From Paenibacillus turicensis (GTDB lineage: Bacteria; Bacillota; Bacilli; Paenibacillales; Paenibacillaceae), in contig NZ_JAGGKG010000005.1 in the NCBI RefSeq assembly GCF_017873435.1, positions 124,001-188,000 of the forward strand: a stretch of 64,000 nt of DNA, in the 5' to 3' direction. The notes under the pieces were generated by a model, which was not told the DNA's origin, searched no databases, and worked only from the letters and a program-made list of their open reading frames with translations. Positions 10,403 through 19,717 of this stretch are shown piece after piece. How positions within the stretch are numbered: position 1 is the stretch's first letter; every line of letters starts with the position of its first letter. Position numbers and translations under genes: made by a program.

Positions 10403-10559
10403 AAATCAGTCCTTGACAGCCCAGCCACATTAGCGAAGAGACAGAGAGATTCTGGATCTAACTATAGATCTCCATTCAAAGGAATCTGGTTTTAACAACG
10501 ATCGTAAGAACTCTCTGTATCGTAGTCTCTAACCTCCAAACGTTGTCAAGCACTGATTT
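10403..10559. repeat. Palindromic repeat, copy A (157 bp)
   Basis: Occupies most of the 311-bp gene-free gap between mltG and trhP1. The ends are inverted repeats, AAATCAGTCCTTGACA (10403-10418) and the complement of AAATCAGTGCTTGACA (10544-10559), differing at one base. A nested second pair (ACAGAGAGATTCT at 10441 and AGAACTCTCTGT at 10508) makes most of the element foldable. The core at 10481-10504 (CGATCGTTGTTAAAACCAGA on the minus strand) also occurs in copies B and C. No ORF is contained. It lacks a U-run, so it is not a simple terminator. Confidence 0.8.
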
Positions 10560-10595
10560 CTAATAGAGCAACCTTTATTAAGCTTAATTCACACA

Positions 10596-11648
10596 CTATT
10601 TAGCCATTGCCTTACTTTTTTCAATATTATTTAAATGCTCCTTATAGGTTTTAGCGAATAAATGCTCGCCACTGCCGTCCTTTTTAGTAACATAAAATAA
10701 ATAATCAGAGCTTTCCGGAGCAAGTGCCGCCTCAATCGATTTCATGCTTGGTGCTGCAATTGGACCTGGAGGTAACCCTGCATATAAATAAGTGTTGTAA
10801 GGACTGTCTGTACGTCTTAAATCTGAATTATATAAACGTTCCTTTGGTTTCTCAAGCAAATATTGAACCGTTGCATCGATTTCTAGCTTCATATCTTTAG
10901 CCAGACGGTTATATATGACACCTGCAACCTTACTGCGTTCAGAATCCACAACAACCTCACGCTCAATCAAAGAAGCCAACGTCATCATTTCATTTAAAGT
11001 TAAATTTTGTTGCTTTAATTTTGCATCTAAATCAACAATGCTGTCTAATCTTTTTTGTGTCTCTGCAAGCATACGTTCAATAATTTCTTGATCTGTACTG
11101 CCTTTTTTCATTTCGTACGTTTCAGGGAACAGATACCCTTCCAAAGTATACATCAAATTTGAACTATTAGGGATAGCTTGTACTAAATTTCCAGTAAAAC
11201 CTTTTCCTGTTTTCACAAGTTCTTTAAAGCTTTTTTGATCAACAAAACCTTCTTGTGCAAGCTTGACCCCAATTTGTGCCACTGTGAAGCCTTCTGGAAT
11301 CGTGAAGCGGATCATTTCTTTTTCAACAACTTCTCCTGCATTTAGCTTCGCTATAATTTCCTGATATGTGACACCAGGTTTAAATTGATATACACCAGCC
11401 TGAAAATGACTTCCTTGCGATTTTACCTTTAAATATCCTTTAAACAAAAAAGAAGATTTGATAAGTCCTTCTTGTTGAAGTTTATCCGCAATCGTAGCAC
11501 TACCTGTACCTGATTTAATTTCAATTTGTACAGCTTGATCTGAGGAAGCGACAGGCTGCATGCCGTAATAAGCCCACCCTGCTATAGCCCCAATTCCAAT
11601 TACAAATAGTAATAGGATACTTAGTATCCATCTCCACACCTTCTTCAA
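10596..11648 (-). CDS. mltG: Endolytic murein transglycosylase MltG (YceG-like)
   Basis: Cleaves nascent peptidoglycan glycan strands near the membrane and so sets strand length. One N-terminal membrane helix (residues 5-28) precedes a LysM-like region and the YceG catalytic domain. The catalytic glutamate is E229 in ASLIEREVVVDSE. Length 350 fits Gram-positive members. The start is TTG at 11648, seven bases after AAGGAGG; no ATG is better placed. It follows the two DUF1292 genes on the same strand, behind a small hairpin that may reduce read-through. Position matches B. subtilis yrrL. Confidence 0.95.
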   Translation of the reverse strand: MKKVWRWILSILLLFVIGIGAIAGWAYYGMQPVASSDQAVQIEIKSGTGSATIADKLQQEGLIKSSFLFKGYLKVKSQGSHFQAGVYQFKPGVTYQEIIAKLNAGEVVEKEMIRFTIPEGFTVAQIGVKLAQEGFVDQKSFKELVKTGKGFTGNLVQAIPNSSNLMYTLEGYLFPETYEMKKGSTDQEIIERMLAETQKRLDSIVDLDAKLKQQNLTLNEMMTLASLIEREVVVDSERSKVAGVIYNRLAKDMKLEIDATVQYLLEKPKERLYNSDLRRTDSPYNTYLYAGLPPGPIAAPSMKSIEAALAPESSDYLFYVTKKDGSGEHLFAKTYKEHLNNIEKSKAMAK

Positions 11649-11669
11649 GTATTAACCTCCTTAACAGCC

Positions 11670-11691
11670 AAAAAGGGCGGTTGTCCCGCCC
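11670..11691 (-). terminator. GC-rich hairpin terminator before mltG
   Basis: Minus-strand GGGCGG-GACAA-CCGCCC followed by TTTTT, between the second DUF1292 gene and mltG. It may end or attenuate the ruvX-yrzB transcript ahead of mltG, which starts 22 bases further on. Confidence 0.75.
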
Positions 11692-11729
11692 CTCCTAGAC
11701 CGATCTATAAGACTTTACAACCTTATTAC

Positions 11730-12032
11730 TTATTCAGAAAATGTTAGCTCGTCATAAAGCTCACTAATATTTTCCCACTCTTCGTCATCATCAATCGTAA
11801 CTAATTCTAATTGGCCTTCATCATTTTGGACCACTTGAAATATTTCAGGCTCCTGATTACTAGACGGCTCATCACTAACTAAAACAGCATAGGATTTGCC
11901 AGCGATATCAAATTCCTGTTCAAGTACATAATAGGAAGGCTTTCCACCTTCATCTGTAAGCTCAAGTGTCGTACCGATTGCATCCTTAACCTTTGTCGTA
12001 AAGACGACATTACTTGCTATATACTCAGTCAT
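11730..12032 (-). CDS. DUF1292 (YrzB-type) protein, second tandem copy
   Basis: A 100-residue acidic protein of the DUF1292 family, function unknown. The body (IGTTLELTDEGGKPSYYVLEQEFDI to EEWENISELYDEL) is the usual acidic DUF1292 fold with the EEWE motif shared with its neighbour. The chosen start is ATG 12032, nine bases after GGAG and overlapping the stop of the upstream copy by eight bases, so translation is probably coupled. A start at 12059 would add nine residues but has no better ribosome site. The two adjacent copies look like a tandem duplication of yrzB. Confidence 0.8.
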   Translation of the reverse strand: MTEYIASNVVFTTKVKDAIGTTLELTDEGGKPSYYVLEQEFDIAGKSYAVLVSDEPSSNQEPEIFQVVQNDEGQLELVTIDDDEEWENISELYDELTFSE

Positions 12033-12336
12033 GGTCAGCTTCTCCATCAAACTCATCAATCAAGGTATTAAACGTTTCTTCTACGATCTCCCACTCTTCA
12101 TCACTATCGATCGTGTATAATTTAAGGTCATCGCCATCTTCTTCATAACGAAATGCGTATACCTCTTCGCTTTCCTCATCAGAGCTTTCAGGCTCTAAAG
12201 GAACGACCATCATATACTTGTTATCAGAACCGTCCACTTCGAACTTCATAATTACTTCGAATTCCTCTTCATTTCCTTCCTCATCAGGAATATAAATAAT
12301 TTCCGGTTCTTCTACATGATTACGTTCGTTCGTCAT
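12025..12336 (-). CDS. yrzB: DUF1292 protein YrzB
   Basis: A 103-residue, very acidic DUF1292 protein in the position of B. subtilis yrzB (after ruvX/yrrK). Function unknown. The C-terminal SDEEWEIVEETFNTLIDEF segment parallels DDDEEWENISELYDELTF in the next gene. Start ATG with GAGGGTG upstream. It begins 12 bases after ruvX ends and overlaps the following DUF1292 gene, consistent with one operon alongside ireB and ruvX. Confidence 0.85.
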   Translation of the reverse strand: MTNERNHVEEPEIIYIPDEEGNEEEFEVIMKFEVDGSDNKYMMVVPLEPESSDEESEEVYAFRYEEDGDDLKLYTIDSDEEWEIVEETFNTLIDEFDGEADHD

Positions 12337-12348
12337 ATGCGATCACCC

Positions 12349-12765
12349 TCACTTTTTACTCTTAGAGTCCAAATAGTTTTGTAATATCAATGCCGCCGCT
12401 AATTTATCCACGACACCTTTGCGTTTCTTACGACTTACATCTGCTTCAAGCAATGTACGCTCTGCAGCTACTGTACTTAGACGCTCATCCCATAGATGAA
12501 TAGGTAACTGGAGTTTTTCACTTAGCTCACTGGCAAAGGCTTGACACAATTCACCACGTGGACCAATAGTTCCATTCATATTTTTGGGTAAGCCTACTAC
12601 AATTTCCTCTACCTCATATTGCTTCACTAGCTCTGCAATCCGCAGTAGATCTTGCCCTTCCTTGCGACGCTCAATCACCTCAAGCCCTTGAGCTGTCCAA
12701 CCAAGGTCATCACTAATAGAGACTCCAATGCGGCGGTCTCCATAATCTAGACCTAAAATCTTCAT
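12349..12765 (-). CDS. ruvX: Holliday junction resolvase-like RuvX/YqgF
   Basis: A 138-residue RNase H-fold protein of the YqgF/RuvX family, linked to Holliday-junction resolution and pre-16S rRNA 5' processing in other bacteria. The N-terminal [19 protein letters not shown] carries the first catalytic aspartate, and VGLPKNMNG and [12 protein letters not shown] the later ones. Length is normal. It lies ten bases after ireB and before yrzB, as in B. subtilis yrzL-yrrK-yrzB. Confidence 0.95.
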   Translation of the reverse strand: MKILGLDYGDRRIGVSISDDLGWTAQGLEVIERRKEGQDLLRIAELVKQYEVEEIVVGLPKNMNGTIGPRGELCQAFASELSEKLQLPIHLWDERLSTVAAERTLLEADVSRKKRKGVVDKLAAALILQNYLDSKSKK

Positions 12766-12775
12766 TCCAACGCTC

Positions 12776-13036
12776 CTAACGGTGATTAGCCATGTAAAAC
12801 CTTACTAGCTCTTCTATCAATTCGTCACGCTCTTTCTTGCCAATCAAGCTTCTTGCGTTGTTATGACGCGGAATATACGCCGGATCACCAGATAATAGAT
12901 AACCTACAATCTGATTTACAGGGTGATAATCCTTTTCTTGCAGTGCACCATATACCGTAAGCAAAATTTCTTGTGACGAGACCTGATGTTCATCACCCTT
13001 GACATTAAACTTTACAGTTTTATCCATAGAGTCCAT
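12776..13036 (-). CDS. ireB: IreB family regulatory phosphoprotein (YrzL)
   Basis: An 86-residue DUF965/IreB protein. In Enterococcus IreB is phosphorylated by the Ser/Thr kinase IreK and affects cephalosporin tolerance. The conserved block [31 protein letters not shown] and C-terminal [13 protein letters not shown] are nearly invariant in the family. Start ATG 13036 with GAGGTG five bases upstream. First gene of the ireB-ruvX-yrzB cluster; alaS follows upstream on the same strand, as in B. subtilis. Confidence 0.93.
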   Translation of the reverse strand: MDSMDKTVKFNVKGDEHQVSSQEILLTVYGALQEKDYHPVNQIVGYLLSGDPAYIPRHNNARSLIGKKERDELIEELVRFYMANHR

Positions 13037-13158
13037 GACGACACCTCATTTCTTTTGAGACCTAAGCACCTGCTACTACTGTATAGCGGATCTATACCCA
13101 TACTATACCATATCTAACGGACAATAAGGAAATTTCTCAGCACATTAAATTAGATCCA

Positions 13159-15786
13159 TTATTCCAGTACTGACAGTAGTTCTGAAGCTTTAGCAAGCGC
13201 TTCATTTAACTTACTTATATCTTTACCACCTGCTTGTGCCATATCAGGGCGTCCGCCTCCGCCTCCACCACAAACACTAGCGACTTCCTTAACTAATTTA
13301 CCTGCATGTAGTCCTCGCTTGATATCCTCAGCAGGAACAGCAACAACAAAGTTAACTTTATCCTCCATCACGGCACCTAACACTAATACAACATCAGGTA
13401 ACTTCACCTTTAATTCATCTGCAAGCCCACGTAAAGCATCCATATGATTAACGTCAACCTTAGCTGCAAGCAACTTCGTATTGCCTACTTGTGTTACCTG
13501 ATCTGTAAGCTGACCTGCCTCAATGTTACTTAGCTTAGCTTGAAGTGATTCATTTTCTCTACTTAATTCCTTTAATTGCTGGTACAAGCCTTCGATTCGT
13601 TTAGGAACATCCTGCACATGACTCTTAAGAAGACCTGCCGATACCTTCAGCAATTCAAGCTGACTATCCATAAACTCGTAAGCACCTTGGCCTGTCACGG
13701 CTTCAATTCGGCGTACACCTGAACCAATACCACTTTCACTAATTAGCTTAAACAAACCAATTTCTGAAGTGTTATTGACATGACAACCCCCACACAATTC
13801 AAGGCTATAGCCACCCATTTGCACAACACGTACAATATCACCATATTTTTCACCAAATAGCGCCATAGCTCCTAACGCCTTCGCTTCATCAATTGGCTTA
13901 TTGTCGATCATGATCGGTAAAGCATTCCAAATCTGCTCATTCACACGTTTCTCAATGATAGCCAATTCTTCATCCGAAATACTGCCAAGATGGGAGAAGT
14001 CAAAACGCAGACGTTGACTATCTACTAATGAACCTGCTTGATTGACATGCTCGCCTAACGTTTCCTTTAATGCTTTATGCAGCAAATGTGTTGCAGAGTG
14101 GTTTTTTTCGATTTTGCTTCGATTGCTTTCATCTACACGAGCAGTTACCGTTGCGCCCTTCACCAGCTCTCCAGATGTCACGACAACATGATGAACAAAT
14201 TGACCATGTGGTGCTTTAAACAAGCCTTGCACTTCTGCACTACCTTGCTCGCCATGAATATGGCCAGCATCGCTTACTTGACCACCACTCTCCGCATAAA
14301 ACGGAGTCACATCCAAAATAATTTGTCCTTGCTGACCCGCAGATAATGTTTCCACAAACTGATCATCCGCAATAATCGCTACAATTGTAGTAGTCTGAAC
14401 AAGCTCATTATATCCAACAAATGACGTTTTAGTCGTAAAGTCGGATAATACACCCCCTTGAACCGCCATGCTACCGCCTTTATTACTTGCACCTCTACCA
14501 CGTTCACGTTGTGCTTCCATTTCCTGTTCAAAGCCTTCATGATCCACCGTTAAGCCATGCTCAGCAGCAAAGTCCTCGGTTAAATCTAGTGGGAAACCAT
14601 AAGTATCATATAACTTAAAGCTTTCTACCCCTGTCAGTACTGTACGGCCCTCTGCTTTTGCTTCTTCCGCAATCGTAGCAAGAATAGTAAGTCCATCGCT
14701 TAATGTTTCATGGAAACGCTCTTCTTCCGCTAGTACAACCTTCACAATAAAATCACGTTTCGTTAACACATCACTATAGTGGTTACCCATAATGACACCC
14801 ACTACATCTACAAGGTCATACATAAATGGCTTGTCTAGTCCTAATACTTTCCCATAACGTACTGCACGGCGGAGTAAACGTCTGATTACATAACCTCGTC
14901 CTTCATTTGAGGGCAATACACCATCTGCGACAGCAAACACGACGGTACGAATATGGTCCGCAATAACCTTTAAAGCTACATCTATTTCTTCATTTGTTCC
15001 ATAGGTCACGTTAGCAAGCTTCGCTGTTTGCTGAATGATCGGTTGGAATAAATCTGTATCAAAATTAGAATTAACGTCCTGTAATATAGAAGCAAAACGT
15101 TCAAGACCTGCACCAGTATCAATATTTTTATTTGGAAGTGGTGTGTAGCTACCATCTTTATTATGATTAAATTGAGTGAATACAAGGTTCCACACTTCAA
15201 GATAACGCTCATTTTCCCCACCTGGATACATCTCAGGATCAGACATATCAGAACCATAAGCTTCACCACGATCGTAAAAAATCTCTGAACATGGTCCACA
15301 TGGTCCTTCGCCAATATCCCAGAAATTATCCTGTAGCTTAATGATACGCTCTGCTGGCAAACCAACCTTTTCATTCCACAGCTTAAATGCTTCCTCATCT
15401 TCAGGGTATACAGTCACGGATAAGCGCTCTGGATCAAAACCAATCCAATCTTTTCCAGTCAAAAACTCCCATGCCCATGTAATTGCTTCTTCTTTAAAAT
15501 AATCACCAAAAGAGAAATTACCTAACATTTCAAAAAAGGTATGGTGACGTCGTGTTTTCCCTACGTTTTCAATATCCGTTGTACGAATACACTTTTGAGC
15601 ATTCGCTAACCGCGGGTTTTCAGGCTTCACTCGTCCATCAAAGTAAACCTTTAGTGGTGCCATTCCAGCACTAATCCATAACAAAGAAGGATCGTCGTGC
15701 GGAACTAAAGAAGCACTTGGCTCAATTTTGTGTCCTTTTCCTTCAAAAAACTGCAACCATTTTTCACGAATCTGATTCGATTTCAT
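13159..15786 (-). CDS. alaS: Alanyl-tRNA synthetase AlaS
   Basis: Charges tRNA-Ala in the cytoplasm and edits mischarged Ser/Gly. The 875-residue protein has the class II catalytic domain first ([19 protein letters not shown]), then the editing domain with [11 protein letters not shown] and CGGCH zinc motifs, then a coiled coil and the C-terminal C-Ala domain ending in the glycine-rich [16 protein letters not shown]. The frame stays open upstream through the leader, but the real start is ATG 15786 after TTTTAGGAGGG; the upstream codons belong to the T-box terminator. Expression is controlled by that T-box in response to uncharged tRNA-Ala. Confidence 0.98.
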   Translation of the reverse strand: MKSNQIREKWLQFFEGKGHKIEPSASLVPHDDPSLLWISAGMAPLKVYFDGRVKPENPRLANAQKCIRTTDIENVGKTRRHHTFFEMLGNFSFGDYFKEEAITWAWEFLTGKDWIGFDPERLSVTVYPEDEEAFKLWNEKVGLPAERIIKLQDNFWDIGEGPCGPCSEIFYDRGEAYGSDMSDPEMYPGGENERYLEVWNLVFTQFNHNKDGSYTPLPNKNIDTGAGLERFASILQDVNSNFDTDLFQPIIQQTAKLANVTYGTNEEIDVALKVIADHIRTVVFAVADGVLPSNEGRGYVIRRLLRRAVRYGKVLGLDKPFMYDLVDVVGVIMGNHYSDVLTKRDFIVKVVLAEEERFHETLSDGLTILATIAEEAKAEGRTVLTGVESFKLYDTYGFPLDLTEDFAAEHGLTVDHEGFEQEMEAQRERGRGASNKGGSMAVQGGVLSDFTTKTSFVGYNELVQTTTIVAIIADDQFVETLSAGQQGQIILDVTPFYAESGGQVSDAGHIHGEQGSAEVQGLFKAPHGQFVHHVVVTSGELVKGATVTARVDESNRSKIEKNHSATHLLHKALKETLGEHVNQAGSLVDSQRLRFDFSHLGSISDEELAIIEKRVNEQIWNALPIMIDNKPIDEAKALGAMALFGEKYGDIVRVVQMGGYSLELCGGCHVNNTSEIGLFKLISESGIGSGVRRIEAVTGQGAYEFMDSQLELLKVSAGLLKSHVQDVPKRIEGLYQQLKELSRENESLQAKLSNIEAGQLTDQVTQVGNTKLLAAKVDVNHMDALRGLADELKVKLPDVVLVLGAVMEDKVNFVVAVPAEDIKRGLHAGKLVKEVASVCGGGGGGRPDMAQAGGKDISKLNEALAKASELLSVLE

Positions 15787-15811
15787 CGTTAACCCTCCTA
15801 AAATTAAAAAA

Positions 15812-16090
15812 ACGCAAAAAAGTCCCTGAAAATCAGGGACGAAATCAATCGCGGTACCACCCTGGTTATCGCCATTTTGCAAGCTAATTATTCATAACTT
15901 TTGCTTATCGCGATCTCCTTGAAAGCCCGATAACGGTGGCAACCCGTTGAATTTAGCATTCACACTCTGAAATTAGCATTCAGCTTAAGCGATCATCAGG
16001 TTTCTTTCAGCCTATGTACTTTATTTTATCGTTAAAATATAAGCACAACGGAAACCCGTCTCTTTAAAAACCGTCTAAAACTTACTTTAT
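15812..16090 (-). promoter_or_regulatory. T-box riboswitch leader of alaS
   Basis: Most of the gene-free stretch upstream of alaS is its leader. The minus strand carries the T-box sequence AGGGTGGTACCGCG (15863-15850), which pairs with the acceptor end of uncharged tRNA. An intrinsic terminator follows, stem GTCCCTGA/TCAGGGAC at 15840-15822 with a T run to 15815. Upstream, GAATGCTAAATT contains GCT, a plausible alanine specifier codon. Limits of Stem I are approximate. Confidence 0.9.
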
Positions 16091-16127
16091 TTCATCACCG
16101 ATTTTGTTTTATAGACAAATTAATTCA

Positions 16128-16157
16128 AGTATATAAGGCACAACATGGGCCTGTCAA
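16128..16157 (-). promoter_or_regulatory. SigA-type promoter of the alaS T-box transcript
   Basis: Minus-strand TTGACA (16157-16152), an 18-base spacer and TATACT (16133-16128), placed to start transcription just before the T-box leader. The -35 is perfect and the -10 matches five of six. Confidence 0.7.
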
Positions 16158-16222
16158 TGTATTTGATGGTGATTTAATCGCTTCCTTATAGCTTGATCGT
16201 CTTTAGTCAAGGTCATCCTTAC

Positions 16223-18187
16223 TTAATTAGTAAATTGAATAACCTTACCATTGGCGAAAGTCACAATTTTAAAATCCAAATTTTTATTGCCGTATACCCA
16301 GACCTCAACTGTTCCTTTATTTTTAACCGATTTTTTTGAGATCGAGGTCGGATGTCCCCAGGCGAATTGAACTTGTGTAGTATTCATCCCAAAGCTTACT
16401 TTATTTTGTTTGATCTTATTCCAAACTGCATTTGACCATTTATATTTTTTATAAGGATCATAAGTTAGTAATTGGTTTGAATCGTTTAATGTATCAATCA
16501 CATTTGAAGTTGTCCCTACTGCATAAGGTTCGTATATTTTACCTTTTGCACCTTGGAAAATAACCTCATAGGTTCTCTGATCTTGCTCACTTATCGTTAC
16601 GTTAATATCTTTGATTGTAACTTTGCTGAAGCGTTCGCCACCATAATAGAAATTGTTTACCCAATAGCTTTTTCCAATATACTTAGCTAAACTTCCTAAT
16701 TCAGACTTTTTAACAATTTTCGCTGTTTCTTCAGATTGAATTACAAGCTTCGCATTACCAATCACTAATTCTCCTTGTTGAAGCTTGGCATTCCAAGTAA
16801 ATGTTCCTAACTTCAATTCAGTAAGTAATGCTGCTGGGAACAAAATTTTTCCATTTTTAACCTGAACCTTACCTTTAAGTGTTACCTTTGTTCCATCTAT
16901 ATCTGCTACGATGCTACCAATTTGCAATACGATCTTTGTTTCTCCTAACTGAATTTTTATTAACGCTTTGTCAACATTCGCAACTGCGCCTAGTGCTTTA
17001 AATACACCTTCTATAGGTAAGTAGGAGACACCATCTAGCAAAACAGCACCAGTCAGTTTTTGATTATTTGATACATTAAAGGTAAAGCTAGAACTCATCC
17101 CATTAGTTTCAAGGCTGACAGTTGTACTTCCCATACCTTTTGCAAGCAATTTTACAGGATCATTCGCCTGCCATTGTGCTATCTCAGGCTTTTCAATTTT
17201 TAATTCGTTATCTTTCGGTTGACGTAATAGCTCATAGCCATTGGAGTAAGTCTCCATTACATTCAAGTCTATAGATGAGCCGATTGACGCTTCCTTAGAA
17301 GATGGCTGTAATGTCAATTTAGATAACTTAGGAGGTGTCAATGGAGTAATTGCACCCTTCTGATAGTCATAGCCCACCCATAAACCATCTTTTGATTGAG
17401 CAAATAGTTCATTCGTTGAACTCACTAGCTTAACAATATTTGACAACTCACTTATTTGCTCTGCTACATATTTCTTTTGTCGACTATAACTCCATACCGT
17501 TCCATTTTGATGAATAGCAATCAAATTAGATTTGTTATCCCGAACAAAAGAGGTAATATTACTGCCTACTTCACGTGGAGCATCGTCAGTAAGCATATCT
17601 AGTAACGTTATCGTTCCATTTTTTTTGAGTACTGCAGTATTAACATCCCCTAGTTTAATTTCAACCGCTTGCTCAACATGTCCAATCTTACGAGGCTTAG
17701 ATGTATAATTTTCGGCAAACCATATATCCCCAGAAGCTAAAAGTACAGCAACTTTTTCTTCATACATATCAGCATCAATAACATCTTTAATTTCTTTCAT
17801 TTTACCAACTACACCAGAAATGGTTCCATCATTATTAATAATAATATCACCATTAATTTTTTTGATGCCACTTACTTTAGTTAATTTAATTGAATGTTCA
17901 GAATTAGCATTCCAGTTTGCAAGATTTCCATCTTCTGTCCAGGCAAATAACCCCTCACCACTACTAGGATTCCCTCCAATTCCCTTATAACTTCCTGTAT
18001 CATGTACAGGCCCATCAAAACTTGTGGTCCAAATGGAACCGTCCTCCATTAAATAATGATTGCGGTTAATCACATCAATGATTTTCCCATCTGTGCTAGA
18101 CCCAAATGCCGTCCCCATTCCCACTAACAAGCTACTAAGCATACAAAATACAAGTAAGGCAATACCGCTTTTTTTTCTTATTTTCAT
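16223..18187 (-). CDS. Exported multidomain protein with copper-amine-oxidase-like stalk domain
   Basis: A 654-residue secreted protein of unknown function. A signal peptide spans residues 1-29. About 30-290 reads as RCC1-like propeller repeats, each built around a G-x-I-W or asparagine-glycine-T turn (LMEDGSIWTT, IINNDGTISG, VLKKNGTITL, IHQNGTVWSY). About 290-375 resembles a Big2-type beta domain (LTLQPSSKEASIGSSIDLNV). About 378-480 is a copper amine oxidase N-terminal-type domain (LLDGVSYLPIEGVFKALGA). The last 60 residues (FGMNTTQVQFAWGHPTSIS to IVTFANGKVIQF) look like a small BamE/SmpA-type fold. Such proteins are common on the surface of Paenibacillaceae. Domain assignments are by eye. 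The gene stands alone. Confidence 0.75.
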   Translation of the reverse strand: MKIRKKSGIALLVFCMLSSLLVGMGTAFGSSTDGKIIDVINRNHYLMEDGSIWTTSFDGPVHDTGSYKGIGGNPSSGEGLFAWTEDGNLANWNANSEHSIKLTKVSGIKKINGDIIINNDGTISGVVGKMKEIKDVIDADMYEEKVAVLLASGDIWFAENYTSKPRKIGHVEQAVEIKLGDVNTAVLKKNGTITLLDMLTDDAPREVGSNITSFVRDNKSNLIAIHQNGTVWSYSRQKKYVAEQISELSNIVKLVSSTNELFAQSKDGLWVGYDYQKGAITPLTPPKLSKLTLQPSSKEASIGSSIDLNVMETYSNGYELLRQPKDNELKIEKPEIAQWQANDPVKLLAKGMGSTTVSLETNGMSSSFTFNVSNNQKLTGAVLLDGVSYLPIEGVFKALGAVANVDKALIKIQLGETKIVLQIGSIVADIDGTKVTLKGKVQVKNGKILFPAALLTELKLGTFTWNAKLQQGELVIGNAKLVIQSEETAKIVKKSELGSLAKYIGKSYWVNNFYYGGERFSKVTIKDINVTISEQDQRTYEVIFQGAKGKIYEPYAVGTTSNVIDTLNDSNQLLTYDPYKKYKWSNAVWNKIKQNKVSFGMNTTQVQFAWGHPTSISKKSVKNKGTVEVWVYGNKNLDFKIVTFANGKVIQFTN

Positions 18188-18285
18188 ATTCTCATTCCCC
18201 TTGATTTAGTCATACCTGTCTATTCTCAGGTATTTTCCTTAAAAAGGGAATGAAATTTTTATTATTAAAGGAAAATTTTATTTAT

Positions 18286-19350
18286 TTACACCGACTTTCG
18301 TCGAATATAATATACAAAAACATGCTGGATCACAACCTTGCATACGGCGAAGAAAGGAACTGCCAATATTAACCCCACTACACCACCTACTTCACCACCA
18401 ACAAGCAATGCAAATATAATCATCATTGGATGAAGCTGCAGGCTGCGCCCAACCACCTGTGGCGATACAATGTTACTTTCCACCGTTTGACAGATACAAT
18501 TAACAACAATGACCAGCAGAACTTGCTTCCATGACATCGTTACTGCCATCACTAAGGCAGGTGCAGCGCCTAGAAAGGGGCCAATATAAGGTATGATGTT
18601 ACAAATAGATACAACGCCTGCTAATAGCAGTGCGAATGGCATCCCGATAATAATATAGCCAATATAGGCAAATATCCCGATTATGACGCAAACTAACAAT
18701 TGTCCCCGTACATAGCTACCTAACGCATCATCGATTTCCTTCATCAAACGAACAATTGGTTTGCGATGTGCACGAGGCAAAAATTGCATCATTTTATCTT
18801 CAAAAAACTGAAAATCCTTCAAAATATAAAAAATAAGAAACGGGACAATAAATGCATTAAACACAATTTCAATGGTTGCTCCAATATTATTCATGAAATC
18901 AGATAACGCTTTGGCGAACTTTTGCTCTAGACCAAAAAACCAATTCGTTAAGCCCATGCGGATTCCACCTGGCATACTGCTATGATCAATTTCATTAATA
19001 ACCTGCTGGGTGTGCATAGTGAGCTTAGGAAGGTGCTCATCTAATTCGCCTAATTGTTTAATAATCATCGGAATTAAGTTGATTAAAATAACAGCAACTA
19101 TGACGAGGAAAACCGCATAAATAAGTAATACCGCAATAGTTCGTGGAACTTTTCGCCCTCCTAATGTCCTTACAATTGGATTGAGTACATAAGAAATAAT
19201 CATAGCAACGATAAAAGGGGCTAGAATCGCCTTGAAAAAATCATAGACATGCCCAAACATCGGACGTAGCATCCAGCCAAAAAACAAAATAAGCATTGCT
19301 AATAAAATCCATAGGGTAGTCTGAAAGAGCTTAGTTTTATGTATAGGCAT
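18286..19350 (-). CDS. yrrI: AI-2E family transporter (YrrI-like permease)
   Basis: A polytopic membrane protein of the AI-2E exporter family; substrates differ between members and none is known for YrrI. The 354 residues contain about eight hydrophobic segments, including the paired N-terminal helices (LLAMLILFFGWMLRP, APFIVAMIISYVLNPIV) and the conserved GPFLGAAPA and PQVVGRSLQLHP motifs. ATG 19350 is preferred over an upstream in-frame TTG at 19374, because AGGAGG lies nine bases before it. Position next to alaS and yrrD matches B. subtilis yrrI. Confidence 0.9.
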   Translation of the reverse strand: MPIHKTKLFQTTLWILLAMLILFFGWMLRPMFGHVYDFFKAILAPFIVAMIISYVLNPIVRTLGGRKVPRTIAVLLIYAVFLVIVAVILINLIPMIIKQLGELDEHLPKLTMHTQQVINEIDHSSMPGGIRMGLTNWFFGLEQKFAKALSDFMNNIGATIEIVFNAFIVPFLIFYILKDFQFFEDKMMQFLPRAHRKPIVRLMKEIDDALGSYVRGQLLVCVIIGIFAYIGYIIIGMPFALLLAGVVSICNIIPYIGPFLGAAPALVMAVTMSWKQVLLVIVVNCICQTVESNIVSPQVVGRSLQLHPMMIIFALLVGGEVGGVVGLILAVPFFAVCKVVIQHVFVYYIRRKSV

Positions 19351-19428
19351 CCATTCCGCCCTCCTAACGAACAAGATAAAACTAAGTATGCGCTAATTAG
19401 AGGGGATTTATGTTTAAAAACAAAGAAA

Positions 19429-19467
19429 GAGCAACCTCTTCACTTTGAAGTGAATAAGATCGCTCTT
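19429..19467 (-). terminator. Terminator of the yrrD-zinc ribbon transcript
   Basis: Minus-strand stem AGAGC-ga-TCTTATTCACTT with AAGTGAAGAGG-tt-GCTCT, followed by TTCTTTGTTTTT, 28 bases after the small zinc-ribbon gene. Confidence 0.82.
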
Positions 19468-19494
19468 CTCATATATTGCTTATGATCATGTTTA

Positions 19495-19707
19495 TTAAGA
19501 GGATGCTTGAATAGAAGAAAAATCTTCCGGTAAATTTTCATTAAAAAACAAATCATCCAATGAACTTAATGTGCCATCTTCTTCGACTTGATAAACTGAC
19601 ATTTTTTCGCCGTTTACAGTTAGCTCGATAAAGCAACCCCAGCAATAAAATTGATGTGAACCAATCTTACCGATATCCTTGGAATTGCAGTTTGGACATT
19701 TCATCAT
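19495..19707 (-). CDS. Small zinc-ribbon protein
   Basis: A 70-residue protein with CPNC at residues 4-7 and CWGC at 22-25, a typical four-cysteine zinc ribbon, then an acidic tail. It lies ten bases after yrrD, so it is probably co-transcribed. The position between yrrD and yrrI suggests equivalence to the small B. subtilis gene yrzR, but I am not sure of that name. Function unknown. Confidence 0.75.
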   Translation of the reverse strand: MMKCPNCNSKDIGKIGSHQFYCWGCFIELTVNGEKMSVYQVEEDGTLSSLDDLFFNENLPEDFSSIQASS

Positions 19708-19717
19708 ATTACATCAC

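Noticed and set aside
15006..15398. 130-residue ORF on the minus strand within alaS
   Set aside because: Lies wholly inside alaS in another frame, has no ribosome site and a low-complexity composition; a shadow of the synthetase gene.
15787..15882. Longer alaS start about 32 codons upstream
   Set aside because: Those codons are formed by the T-box and terminator of the leader; the Shine-Dalgarno site AGGAGGG and conserved N-terminus ([10 protein letters not shown]) fix the start at 15786.
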